NCBI RefSeq assembly: GCF_015234515.1
Contig: NZ_JADGMY010000016.1
Location: 413 to 64,412, forward strand
Source: Cellulomonas sp.
GTDB taxonomy: Bacteria > Actinomycetota > Actinomycetes > Actinomycetales > Cellulomonadaceae
Direction of reading: 5' to 3'
Length of the DNA: 64,000 nt
Shown here: positions 1-7,762 of the stretch, one piece after another
Layout: every line of letters begins with the position of its first letter
Numbering within the stretch: the first letter of the stretch is position 1
Translations under genes and position numbers: made by a program
Notes under the pieces: model-generated
The model's input: only the letters and a program-made list of their open reading frames with translations
Told to the model about the DNA's origin: nothing
The model's database searches: none

Positions 1-171
1 CGCTGGATCGCACTCTCACGCCCAGGAGGGGTGCGCTCGATCGCACTCTCACGCCCGCGAGGGGGTGCGCTGGATCGCACTCTCACGCCCAGGAGGGGTG
101 CGCTCGATCGCACTCTCACGCCAGCGAGGGGGTGCGCTGGATCGCACTCTCACGCCTGGGAGGGGGGTGGG
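1..171. repeat. Tandem array of about five 33-bp intergenic repeats
   Basis: Five head-to-tail units of about 33 bp each carry the invariant core GATCGCACTCTCACGCC followed by a G-rich stretch (AGGAGGGG or GCGAGGGGG). Units alternate between CTGGATCG and CTCGATCG at their start. The array lies directly behind the stop of the permease gene at 172 and may extend beyond the window edge. The same family, with core ACTGGATTGC(A/C/T)CTCTCAC, recurs at 10062-10115 and 18514-18916, always at gene 3' ends. No coding role is likely; long open frames through it arise only because the unit is a multiple of three. Confidence 0.85.
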
Positions 172-1224
172 TCAGCGCCGGCGGACCGCCAGGACGCGCT
201 GCAGGATGACGAAGGCCAGCAGGACCACGCCGATGAACACGCGGGTCCACCAGGAGTCCAGGCCCTCGCGGGCGATGAGCACCTGGATGAGCCCGTACAC
301 CAGGACGCCCGCGCCGGTGCCGAGCACGAAGCCGACGCCTCCGGACAGCAGCGTGCCGCCGATGACGACCGCCGCGATCGCGTCGAGCTCCATGCCGATG
401 CCCGTGAGGTTGAACCCGGACTTCGTGTAGAGCGCGAAGAGCACGCCCGCGATGCCGGCGCACGTGCCGGAGATGACGTACACCCACACGCGCGTGCGCG
501 CGGGGCGCAGGCCCATGAGGTTCACGGCCGCACCCCCGTCGCCCGCCCCGAGCCCGTACACCGAGCGCCCGAACCGCGTGTAGTGCAGCACCAGGAAGGC
601 GATGAGCAGCACCGCCAGCGCGACGAGCATGCTGGCGTTGATGCGCCACAGCTGGCGCCCTTCGCCGAACTTCAGGCCCCACGCGGCGAGCGCGGAGAAA
701 CCCTCGTCGTCGATCTTCAGGGAGTTGACGCTGATGACGTTGGCGAGCCCGCGCGCGAGGAACATCACGGCGAGCGACGCGATGAAGGGTTGGATGTCGA
801 ACATCTGCACCATCACGCCGATGAGCAGTCCGCACGACGTGCCGATGAGCACGCCGACGACGAGCACGACCGGCAGGGGCAGACCCGCCGTGAACATCTC
901 GGCGATCGACAGCCCGACCAGCGCGACCACCGCGCCGACGGACAGGTCGATGCCTCCGGTGAGGATCACGAAAGTCATGCCGACGGCCAGCACCAGCAGG
1001 TAGGAGTTGTCGACCAGCAGGTTCGACAGCAGCTTCATGCTGACGAAGTCGACGCGGTCGGTCGAGTACCGCTGCTGCCCCACGCCGAGCATGAGGGCCA
1101 GCGTCAGGACGGTGCCCAGCACGGGCAGGAACCGCCGGTCGAAGCCGCCCAGGGCTCGCCTGGCGCGATGCACGACGCCGCCGGCGCCCGCCTGCTCGGT
1201 ACGGACCATCTCGTCGGTGCTCAT
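172..1224 (-). CDS. yjfF: Sugar ABC transporter permease, YjfF-like
   Basis: Inner-membrane permease of 350 residues, one of two permeases in a YtfQRT-YjfF type importer for hexoses in furanose form. The protein is strongly hydrophobic, with about 8-10 membrane segments. It contains the BPD_transp_2 signatures GGIDLSVGAVVAL near residue 90 and GGTLLSGGVGFVLGT near residue 290. The ATG at 1224 overlaps the stop of the upstream permease by four bases (ATGA), which fixes the start and implies translational coupling. It is the last gene of the four-gene minus-strand operon 4964->172. Family membership is clear; the exact sugar is inferred from the YtfQ-like binding protein. Confidence 0.88.
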   Translation of the reverse strand: MSTDEMVRTEQAGAGGVVHRARRALGGFDRRFLPVLGTVLTLALMLGVGQQRYSTDRVDFVSMKLLSNLLVDNSYLLVLAVGMTFVILTGGIDLSVGAVVALVGLSIAEMFTAGLPLPVVLVVGVLIGTSCGLLIGVMVQMFDIQPFIASLAVMFLARGLANVISVNSLKIDDEGFSALAAWGLKFGEGRQLWRINASMLVALAVLLIAFLVLHYTRFGRSVYGLGAGDGGAAVNLMGLRPARTRVWVYVISGTCAGIAGVLFALYTKSGFNLTGIGMELDAIAAVVIGGTLLSGGVGFVLGTGAGVLVYGLIQVLIAREGLDSWWTRVFIGVVLLAFVILQRVLAVRRR

Positions 1225-2336
1225 GCCGTCACCTCCGCGGCGCTCACCGGCTCGACCGGCGCGGCAGGCGCGTCCGCCCGGTCGGCACGTCGTCGGCCGC
1301 GCAGCATCGCGCGCAACGTCGGCGACGCCGCGACGCACACCGCGATGAGCACGATCGCCTTGAACAGGGGGGTCGTCTGGGACGGCAGCTGGAAGATGAT
1401 GACGGCCCGCTCCAACGAGCTCAGCAGCATCGCGCCGACCAGCAGCCCACCCAGGTAGAACCGCCCGCCGTCGAGCTTGGTGCCGCCCAGGACGACGACC
1501 ATGATCGCGTCGAGCTCCTTCATCAGGCCGATGTTGTTGGCGTCGGCCGCCATGGTGGGTGCGCCGTAGACGAGGCCCGCGAGCGCGGCCAGCACGCCGG
1601 CGATGACGTAGACGGTCCACGTGGTGCGCCGCGACCGCACCCCGGCGAGGCGGCTGGCCTCCCGGTTGATGCCGATCGACTCGAGGAACATCCCCAGCGC
1701 GGTCCGGCGCACCACGAGCGCGACGACGACGAAGGCCGCGACGGCGATGATGACGGGCGTCGGGATGCCGAGGACGAACCCGGACCCGATCGTCTTGAAC
1801 GGCGGGCTCGTCACCGTCGTGATCTGGCCCTGCGTGATGAGCATCGCGATGCCGCGCCCGGCGACCATGAGGATCATCGTCGCGATGAATGGCTGGATGC
1901 CGAGCCCGGCGACCATCGCCCCGTTGAACGCCCCGCCGATGGCCCCGACGACCAGCCCGAGCAGGACGGCGACGAGCACCGTGCCGACCTTCGACGGGTC
2001 CGCGGCGGTGTCGAGGTACGTGAGCGACACGGCCAGGCCGATCGCCATGACGGCGCCGACGGACAGGTCGATGCCGCCGGTCGCGATGACCAGGCACATG
2101 CCGAGCGCCAGCAGCAGCGGCGTCGCGCTGTTGCGCAGCAGGTCGACGAGCTGGCCGAACAGGTGCCCGTCGCGCACCGTCACGTCGAGGAACCCGGGGC
2201 TCGCGACGCCGCACGCCAGGAGCAGCAGCACGAGCGCGAGGACGGGCCAGAACAGGCCGTGGTGGGTGACCTCGCGCCACACGTCGGTGGCGCGGGACGG
2301 CCCGGGCGGCTGCGCCGCGGGGATGGTCGGGGTCAT
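1221..2336 (-). CDS. ytfT: Sugar ABC transporter permease, YtfT-like
   Basis: Second membrane subunit (371 residues) of the ribose/galactofuranose-class ABC importer. It has a soluble N-terminus of about 25 residues, then multiple membrane helices. The family motif GGIDLSVGAVMAIG is near residue 90 and GGTKLDGGRFYLGG near residue 290. The start ATG at 2336 overlaps the stop of the ATPase gene (ATGA), and its own stop overlaps yjfF in the same way. Longer in-frame upstream extensions only read into the antisense of the ATPase gene. Function follows from family and operon order ytfQ-ytfR-ytfT-yjfF, the order known in enterobacteria. Confidence 0.88.
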   Translation of the reverse strand: MTPTIPAAQPPGPSRATDVWREVTHHGLFWPVLALVLLLLACGVASPGFLDVTVRDGHLFGQLVDLLRNSATPLLLALGMCLVIATGGIDLSVGAVMAIGLAVSLTYLDTAADPSKVGTVLVAVLLGLVVGAIGGAFNGAMVAGLGIQPFIATMILMVAGRGIAMLITQGQITTVTSPPFKTIGSGFVLGIPTPVIIAVAAFVVVALVVRRTALGMFLESIGINREASRLAGVRSRRTTWTVYVIAGVLAALAGLVYGAPTMAADANNIGLMKELDAIMVVVLGGTKLDGGRFYLGGLLVGAMLLSSLERAVIIFQLPSQTTPLFKAIVLIAVCVAASPTLRAMLRGRRRADRADAPAAPVEPVSAAEVTA

Positions 2337-3895
2337 GCGTGGGCTCCGCTCTGGTGGGCCGTCGCGGGGACGGTCGCGGCGATCGTCTCGAGGATCGTGG
2401 AGGTCGTGACGTCGTCGGCGTTGACGAGGTCGTCGACCTTGCGGCGGTCCCGCATGACGACGAGCCGCTGGCTCAGGCGCAGGACCTCCTCGAGCTCGGA
2501 GGAGATGAAGACGACGGACATGCCGTCCTGGGCGAGCTCGGTCACGAGCTTCTGGATCTCGGCCTTGGCGCCGACGTCGATGCCGCGCGTCGGCTCGTCG
2601 AGGATCAACAGCCGCGGGGCGGTCGCCAGCCACCGCGCGAGCAGCACCTTCTGCTGGTTGCCACCCGACAGGTTGCGGATGAGCGCGTTCGGGTTGGCGG
2701 GCGTGATCTGCAGCGCCGTGATGTACCGGGCGACGACGTCGTCGAGCTGGCGGCGCGGGATGCGGCGCCAGGTGCCGCGGCGGGCCTGCATCGCCAGCGC
2801 GATGTTCTCGCGGACCGTGAGGTCCCCGACGATGCCCTCCTTCTTGCGGTCCTCGGTGGAGTAGGCGATGCCGTGGGCGAGCGCCGCGAGCGGCGACGCG
2901 AGCCGCGTCAACCTGCTCTGGACGTGGACGTCACCGGTGTCGGGCCGGTCGGCGCCGGACAGCAGCCGCGCCATCTCGGTCCGTCCCGAGCCGAGCAGGC
3001 CCGCGACGCCCAGGATCTCCCCGGCGTACAGGTTGACGTCGAACGGCTGGACGGACCCGTTCTTGCCCAGGCCGACGGCCGTGAGGAACGGTGTCTCCCG
3101 CTCCGAGTGGATCGTGATCGTCGAGCGCGCCTTCTCCTCGATGCCGGCGAGCGCGTCGCCCGACCGGCCGATCATCGCGGCGATGAGCTGGCGGCGCGGC
3201 AGGTCCTCGATCCGGTGCTCACCGACGAACCGGCCGTTGCGCAGCACCGTGACGCGGTCGGAGATCTCGTAGATCTGGTCCAGGAAGTGCGAGACGAACA
3301 GGACGGCGACACCGTCCTCCTTGAGCTGGCGCACGACGCGGAACAGCTCGGCGACCTCGGCGTTGTCGAGGCTCGACGTGGGCTCGTCGAGGATCAGCAC
3401 CTTCGCGTCGACGACGAGCGCCCGCGCGATCGCGCAGAGCTGCTGCACCGCGATGGTGTGCGACGAGAGCATCGAGCGCGGGTCGATGTCGAGGTTGAGG
3501 CGCGCGAGGTACTCGGCCGCGCGGCGTCGGGTCGCGCGCCAGTCGATGAACGGGCCGCGGCGCACCTCGTGGCCGAGCATGACGTTCTCGGCCACCGTGA
3601 GGTTCGCGCAGAGGTTGACCTCCTGGTAGACGGTCGAGATGCCGGCGGCCTGCGCCTGGCTGGGTCCGTCGAAGCGCAGGTCGTGGCCGTCGACCTCGAT
3701 GCGGCCGGAGTCGATCGAGTACACGCCGGTCAGCGCCTTGATGAGCGTGGACTTGCCGGCGCCGTTCTCGCCCATGAGGGCGTGCACCTCACCGGGGAAC
3801 AGGCGGAAGCCGACGTCGTCGAGGGCCTTGACGCCCGGGAAGGCGATCGAGATGCCCGTCATCTGCACGACGGGGGCGGGGGGTGCTGCGGACAT
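2333..3895 (-). CDS. ytfR: Sugar ABC transporter ATP-binding protein, YtfR-like
   Basis: Cytoplasmic ATPase of 520 residues with two fused nucleotide-binding domains, as usual for the RbsA/MglA/YtfR class. The N-terminal half has Walker A GENGAGKST near residue 42 and Walker B KVLILDEPTSSLD near 165. The C-terminal half has a degenerate Walker A region (GLLGSGRTE near 296), signature LSGGNQQKV near 411 and Walker B LLILDEPTRGID near 430. Such asymmetry is normal in this family. It follows the binding-protein gene by 76 bases and overlaps the next gene by four. It powers uptake of the sugar delivered by the lipoprotein encoded upstream. Confidence 0.92.
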   Translation of the reverse strand: MSAAPPAPVVQMTGISIAFPGVKALDDVGFRLFPGEVHALMGENGAGKSTLIKALTGVYSIDSGRIEVDGHDLRFDGPSQAQAAGISTVYQEVNLCANLTVAENVMLGHEVRRGPFIDWRATRRRAAEYLARLNLDIDPRSMLSSHTIAVQQLCAIARALVVDAKVLILDEPTSSLDNAEVAELFRVVRQLKEDGVAVLFVSHFLDQIYEISDRVTVLRNGRFVGEHRIEDLPRRQLIAAMIGRSGDALAGIEEKARSTITIHSERETPFLTAVGLGKNGSVQPFDVNLYAGEILGVAGLLGSGRTEMARLLSGADRPDTGDVHVQSRLTRLASPLAALAHGIAYSTEDRKKEGIVGDLTVRENIALAMQARRGTWRRIPRRQLDDVVARYITALQITPANPNALIRNLSGGNQQKVLLARWLATAPRLLILDEPTRGIDVGAKAEIQKLVTELAQDGMSVVFISSELEEVLRLSQRLVVMRDRRKVDDLVNADDVTTSTILETIAATVPATAHQSGAHA

Positions 3896-3971
3896 CGGTG
3901 TCCTCTCCTGCTCGACGGGCGCCCCGGGCGCACCGGCTCACGGCCGGTGCGCCCGGGACGTCGCTCGCACG

Positions 3972-4964
3972 TCAGTACGCGCGGGCGTCCACGTCGGCCT
4001 GCGTGATCGTCTGGTCGAACGCCTTGTCGATCACGATGGTCTCCTTCGGCACGTCCTCGCCGTCGGCGACCTTCGTGATGAGCTCGGCGAGCTGGTCACC
4101 GAACACGGGGTTGCACTCGACGACGAAGTTGAACTTCTTGTCGACGAGCGCCTGCAGCCCGTCGCGCACGCCGTCGACGGACACGATCTGGATGTCCTTG
4201 CCGGGCACCTTGCCGGCGGCCTCGATGGCCTCGATGGCACCCAGGCCCATGTCGTCGTTGTGCGTGAAGATCATCGTCATGTCGGGGTACGCCTGCAGCG
4301 CGGCCTCGACGGCCGTCTTGCCCTCGGCACGCGTGAAGTTGCCCGACGCCTTGCCGATGATCTGGTCCCCGACGACCTCGCCGAAGCCCTCCTCACGGTC
4401 GACCTGCGCGCCCGAGCCGAGCGTGCCCTGGAGCTCGAAGATCTTGGCGTCGGGCGCGTTCTCGGCCACCCACTCGCCGGCGGTCGTGCCCTCGGCCTTG
4501 AAGTCCGCACCGATCCAGGTGACGAACGGGTCGTCGACCGTGGTGTCGACGGTGCGGTCGACGAGCACGACGGGGATGCCGGAGTCCTTGATCTCCTGCA
4601 GGACCTCGTCCCAGCCGGTCTCGATGACCGGGGAGAACGCGATGACGTCGACGTCCTGGGCGACGAAGTCGCGCAGCGCCTTGATCTGGTTCTCCTGCTT
4701 CTGCTGCGCGTCGACGAACGTCAGGTCGAAGCCGTTGTCCGCCGACAGGCTCTCCTTGACGGACTCGGTGTTGGCGGTGCGCCAGCCGGACTCGGCGCCG
4801 AGCTGCGAGAACCCGACGCGGATGAGGTCGCTGCCCCCGTCGCCGGTGTCGCCGCCGTCGCCCGCGGTGTCCGAGCCGCCGCCGCCGCAGGCCGCGAGGG
4901 CCAAGATCGTGAACGTCGCGACGGCACCGGCGAGACCGGTCCGTGCGCGGTTGATGCCCTTCAT
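3972..4964 (-). CDS. ytfQ: Sugar-binding lipoprotein, YtfQ-like (galactofuranose type)
   Basis: Extracytoplasmic binding protein of 330 residues, anchored as a lipoprotein: a basic N-terminus, hydrophobic stretch and lipobox LALAAC with Cys near residue 26. After a Gly/Asp-rich linker, the mature protein matches the YtfQ family through VGFSQLGAESGWRTAN near residue 50, DAQQKQENQIKALR near 80 and THNDDMGLGAIEAIE near 235. E. coli YtfQ binds galactofuranose, so furanose-form galactose or a related pectin or arabinan sugar is the likely ligand; this is inference. A strong ribosome site (GAGGAGGAG) lies 5 bases before the ATG at 4964. First gene of the operon, with a promoter/operator upstream. 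Confidence 0.9.
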   Translation of the reverse strand: MKGINRARTGLAGAVATFTILALAACGGGGSDTAGDGGDTGDGGSDLIRVGFSQLGAESGWRTANTESVKESLSADNGFDLTFVDAQQKQENQIKALRDFVAQDVDVIAFSPVIETGWDEVLQEIKDSGIPVVLVDRTVDTTVDDPFVTWIGADFKAEGTTAGEWVAENAPDAKIFELQGTLGSGAQVDREEGFGEVVGDQIIGKASGNFTRAEGKTAVEAALQAYPDMTMIFTHNDDMGLGAIEAIEAAGKVPGKDIQIVSVDGVRDGLQALVDKKFNFVVECNPVFGDQLAELITKVADGEDVPKETIVIDKAFDQTITQADVDARAY

Positions 4965-5029
4965 GCAACTCCTCCTCGAGCAGCTGGCCGACGTCCTCGT
5001 CGGCCGATCCAGGGATGCGTGACGGGATG

Positions 5030-5058
5030 AGTGTGAACGTTCTCAGGGGGCACGTCAA
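5030..5058 (-). promoter_or_regulatory. Probable ytf operon promoter with overlapping LacI-type operator
   Basis: On the minus strand a -35 TTGACG (5053-5058) is followed 17 bases later by CACACT (5030-5035). The perfect palindrome GAACGTTC (5035-5042), with the central CG typical of LacI-family operators, overlaps the spacer and -10. A repressor bound there would block the promoter. The divergence in copy count and the true transcription start are not visible. The adjacent lacI gene is the obvious candidate regulator. Confidence 0.5.
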
Positions 5059-5225
5059 CGAGTCTGGGTTGCGTTTCGATCACGAGCGTCATCGCAGGCC
5101 AGGGGCCGGAAAGCCGAGGACCACCCGTCCGTGTGAGCGATCACATGCCACGGACGGCCTCACCTGCACCGACGCTCGTCACCCTTCTGCGGGCTCCTCC
5201 TCTCCCCGTCGACCGGACCCTGCCC

Positions 5226-6296
5226 TCAGAGCAGGACGCGCGCCGGGTCGCGCGGCGGCGCCGTGCTCTCGCGGACCAGCAGCCGCGGCGACACCGACAC
5301 CGACGACGACGTCGCCACCCCGTCGCGCGCGTCCAGCAGCAGCTCGACGCAGCGGTAGCCGAGCTCCTCGAGCTCCTGCGCGACCGTCGTCAGCGGCGGG
5401 ACGAAGTGCGCCGAGCCGTCGCCGTCGTCGTAGCCCACGACCGACACGTCGTGCGGCACCTTCAGCCGGGCGTCCGCGAGCGCGTGCATCATGCCCAGCG
5501 CCAGCAGGTCGTTGGCCGCGAAGATCGCCGTCGGCAGGGTCGAGCGCCGACGCCGCACGCGTGCCACCAGCTCTTGACCTGCGAGGTAACCGACCTCGGC
5601 GCTCCAGTCGTCCGCCCACAGCGTCCGCGGCGCGAGTCCTGCGGCCGCCATCGTCTCGCGGAACCCGACGGCCCGTGCGCGCGCGTCGACCCACGGCGCC
5701 GGACCAGCCAGGTGCAGCACGTCGCGGTGCCCCAGGTCCAGCAGGTGCTGCGTTGCGACCTTCGCGCCCGCCTCCTGGTCGATCGCGACCGCCAGGCCGT
5801 GCTCGCCACCGGTGCGACCCGCGACGACGACCGGCACCTGCGTCGTCGACTCGAGCACCGCGGCGGCGGCCTCGTCGTGCGACGCGATGACGACGATCCC
5901 GTCGACGCCCTGGTCGAGCAGGTGCTCGATCGCGGCCGTGACCTCGTCCTTGTGCTGCAGGTCGACCGTGGCGAGCGACACGAACAGGCCCTTGGCCCGC
6001 GCGGCCTGCTCGATCGACACGAGCGTGCGCGTCGGCCCGAACAGGTGCGAGCCCGACGAGACCACGCCGAACACGCCCGTGCGTCGCGTCTTGAGCGCGC
6101 GCGCCGCGATGTTGCGCCGGTAGCCGAGGCGCTGCATCGCGTCGAGCACGCGCTCGCGCGTGTCGGTCGCGACGTTGGGGTGGTCGTTGATGACCCGCGA
6201 GACCGTCTGGTACGACACACCGGCCACCGTCGCCACGTCCGTGATGGCGGGTGGCCGCGGACGGGCGTTCGCGGGCGACAGAGGCGGCGTGCTCAC
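5226..6296 (-). CDS. LacI-family transcriptional regulator
   Basis: DNA-binding repressor of about 356 residues. The N-terminal helix-turn-helix reads ITDVATVAGVSYQTVSRVIN near residues 16-35, including the hinge-helix region that follows. A periplasmic-binding-protein-like sensor domain fills the rest (SVVGYDDGDGSAHFVPPLTTV near 290). I chose the GTG at 6296 because the HTH then starts at the usual distance; an in-frame ATG further upstream (6374) would add an atypical tail and run into the divergent promoter region. It lies directly upstream of the ytf operon in the same orientation, so it probably controls that importer through the GAACGTTC palindrome. Its ligand is unknown. Confidence 0.88.
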   Translation of the reverse strand: MSTPPLSPANARPRPPAITDVATVAGVSYQTVSRVINDHPNVATDTRERVLDAMQRLGYRRNIAARALKTRRTGVFGVVSSGSHLFGPTRTLVSIEQAARAKGLFVSLATVDLQHKDEVTAAIEHLLDQGVDGIVVIASHDEAAAAVLESTTQVPVVVAGRTGGEHGLAVAIDQEAGAKVATQHLLDLGHRDVLHLAGPAPWVDARARAVGFRETMAAAGLAPRTLWADDWSAEVGYLAGQELVARVRRRRSTLPTAIFAANDLLALGMMHALADARLKVPHDVSVVGYDDGDGSAHFVPPLTTVAQELEELGYRCVELLLDARDGVATSSSVSVSPRLLVRESTAPPRDPARVLL

Positions 6297-6316
6297 CCGC
6301 CCAGCCTCGCACGTCC

Positions 6317-6337
6317 GACCTATCGTGGGCATAGGTC
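6317..6337. promoter_or_regulatory. Inverted repeat in the lacI/lldD divergent promoter region
   Basis: Perfect 7-bp arms GACCTAT (6317-6323) and ATAGGTC (6331-6337) are separated by 7 bases. Flanking copies of GTCCGAC carry the GT-N3-AC core seen in operators of GntR/FadR-type lactate regulators. It sits 55-75 bases upstream of the lldD GTG and close to the lacI start. It could be a lactate-responsive operator or an autoregulatory site; which protein binds it cannot be told from sequence. Confidence 0.35.
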
Positions 6338-6391
6338 CGACGGACGCGAGTTTTCCGCGACCGCCGTCGCGCACCGCCGAGAGGAGCCCGG

Positions 6392-7603
6392 GTGACCCAC
6401 CGCCGGTTGCCGAGATGGTCCGAGCTCGCGCCCCTGATGCGCCCCCGGCCGCTGCGGCTCGACCCCGTGCGGCGCCGCCTCGAGGACGCGCTCACCATCG
6501 CCGACCTGCGCCGCGTCGCCCGGCGCCGCACGCCCCGCGCGGTGTTCGACTACACCGACGGCGCCGCCGAGGGCGAGCTCACCCTGCGCCGCGCGCGCCG
6601 GCTGTTCCGCGACCTCGAGCTGCGCCCGTCGGTCCTGCAGGACGTGTCGCACGTCGACACGACGACGTCGTACCTGGGCCGGCCGTCGGCGCTGCCGTTC
6701 GCATTCGCCCCGACCGGCTTCACGCGGCTCATGCACCACGAGGGCGAGCGGGCCGCCGCGCGCGTCGCGCAGCGCCGCGGCGTCCCGTACGCGCTGTCGA
6801 CCATGGGCACGACGTCGATCGAGGACGTCGCCGCGGCCGCCCCCGACGCACGCCGGTGGTTCCAGCTGTACGTGTGGAAGGACCGGGCCGCGGGCGAGGA
6901 CCTGATGGCGCGCGCCGCGGCGTCCGGGTACGAGGCGCTCATGCTGACGGTCGACGTGCCGGTCGCGGGCGCGCGCCTGCGCGACGTGCGGAACGGGTTC
7001 TCGATCCCACCGTCCCTGACCGTGCGGACCGTGCTCGACGCGGCCACGCACCCGGCCTGGTGGGCGAACCTGCTGACCACGGACCCGCTGACCTTCGCGT
7101 CCCTCAGCTCGTGGAGCGGGACCGTGGCCGACCTGCTCGACAAGCTCTTCGACCCGACCATGACCATCGCCGACCTCGAGTGGCTGCGCGCGTCGTGGGA
7201 CGGGCCGCTGATCATCAAGGGCGTCCAGACCGTCGAGGACGCGCGCCGCGTGACCGACGCCGGGGCCGACGCGGTCGTGCTGTCCAACCACGGCGGCCGG
7301 CAGCTCGACAAGGCGCCCGTGCCACTGCGGCTGCTGCCCGACGTGCTCGACGCGGTCGGTGACCGCACCGAGGTCTGGGTCGACACCGGCATCACGCACG
7401 GGTCGGACGTCGTGGCCGCGCTGGCGCTCGGGGCCCGCGCGACGCTCGTCGGGCGCGCGTACCTCTACGGCCTGATGGCGGGCGGCGAGCGTGGCGTCGA
7501 CCGCGCGGTCGAGATCCTCGAGCGCGAGGTACGCCGGACGATGGCGCTCCTGGGGGCCACCTCCGTCGCGGACCTGTCGCCGCGCCACGTCCGGCTCCCC
7601 TGA
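6392..7603 (+). CDS. lldD: L-lactate dehydrogenase, FMN-dependent (quinone type)
   Basis: FMN-dependent alpha-hydroxy-acid dehydrogenase of 403 residues that would oxidise L-lactate to pyruvate and pass electrons to quinone at the membrane. It has the actinobacterial LldD landmarks: FDYTDGAAEGEL near residue 50, PTGFTRLMHHEGE near 108, LSTMGTTSIEDV near 133 and the active-site block LSNHGGRQLD near 297, with catalytic His and substrate-binding Arg. VDTGITHGSD (near 330) replaces the textbook DGGIRRG; the same replacement occurs in Corynebacterium LldD, so it is not a defect. Start GTG at 6392 has GAGAGGAG six bases upstream. It is transcribed divergently from the lacI gene. Confidence 0.88.
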   Translation: MTHRRLPRWSELAPLMRPRPLRLDPVRRRLEDALTIADLRRVARRRTPRAVFDYTDGAAEGELTLRRARRLFRDLELRPSVLQDVSHVDTTTSYLGRPSALPFAFAPTGFTRLMHHEGERAAARVAQRRGVPYALSTMGTTSIEDVAAAAPDARRWFQLYVWKDRAAGEDLMARAAASGYEALMLTVDVPVAGARLRDVRNGFSIPPSLTVRTVLDAATHPAWWANLLTTDPLTFASLSSWSGTVADLLDKLFDPTMTIADLEWLRASWDGPLIIKGVQTVEDARRVTDAGADAVVLSNHGGRQLDKAPVPLRLLPDVLDAVGDRTEVWVDTGITHGSDVVAALALGARATLVGRAYLYGLMAGGERGVDRAVEILEREVRRTMALLGATSVADLSPRHVRLP

Positions 7604-7685
7604 CCACCGCGGCTCGGGGACGACGACGAAAGGATTCGGAGGCCTGCCGACGCGGCGCGCCCACCCCTACCGTCGGCTCAGCGTC

Positions 7686-7696
7686 GAAGCGGTTTC
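7686..7696. promoter_or_regulatory. Possible LacI-type half-palindrome upstream of the lyase gene
   Basis: GAAGCGGTTTC lies 67 bases before the lyase ATG in the 159-base gap after lldD. It resembles the GAAACGGTTTC-like operators of LacI-family sugar repressors but is an imperfect palindrome. Offered only as a candidate. Confidence 0.2.
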
Positions 7697-7762
7697 CGTG
7701 AACGTGCACATCCCGGCGCCCCCCACCGTCCACGACGGACGACGACGGAAGAGGCCCGGCGC

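Noticed and set aside
1..171. Open frames through the left-edge repeat array coding WIALSR/RTLTP-like peptides
   Set aside because: The frames stay open only because of the repeat period and high GC. They run antisense to permease genes and have no ribosome site or family match.
31..1458. 475-residue plus-strand frame antisense to the two sugar permeases
   Set aside because: Composition is His/Asp/Arg-rich and shadow-like, while the minus strand encodes clear membrane proteins with family motifs.
7331..7400. Altered DGGIRRG motif in LldD as a sign of inactivation
   Set aside because: The VDTGITHG form is normal in actinobacterial LldD proteins such as that of Corynebacterium.
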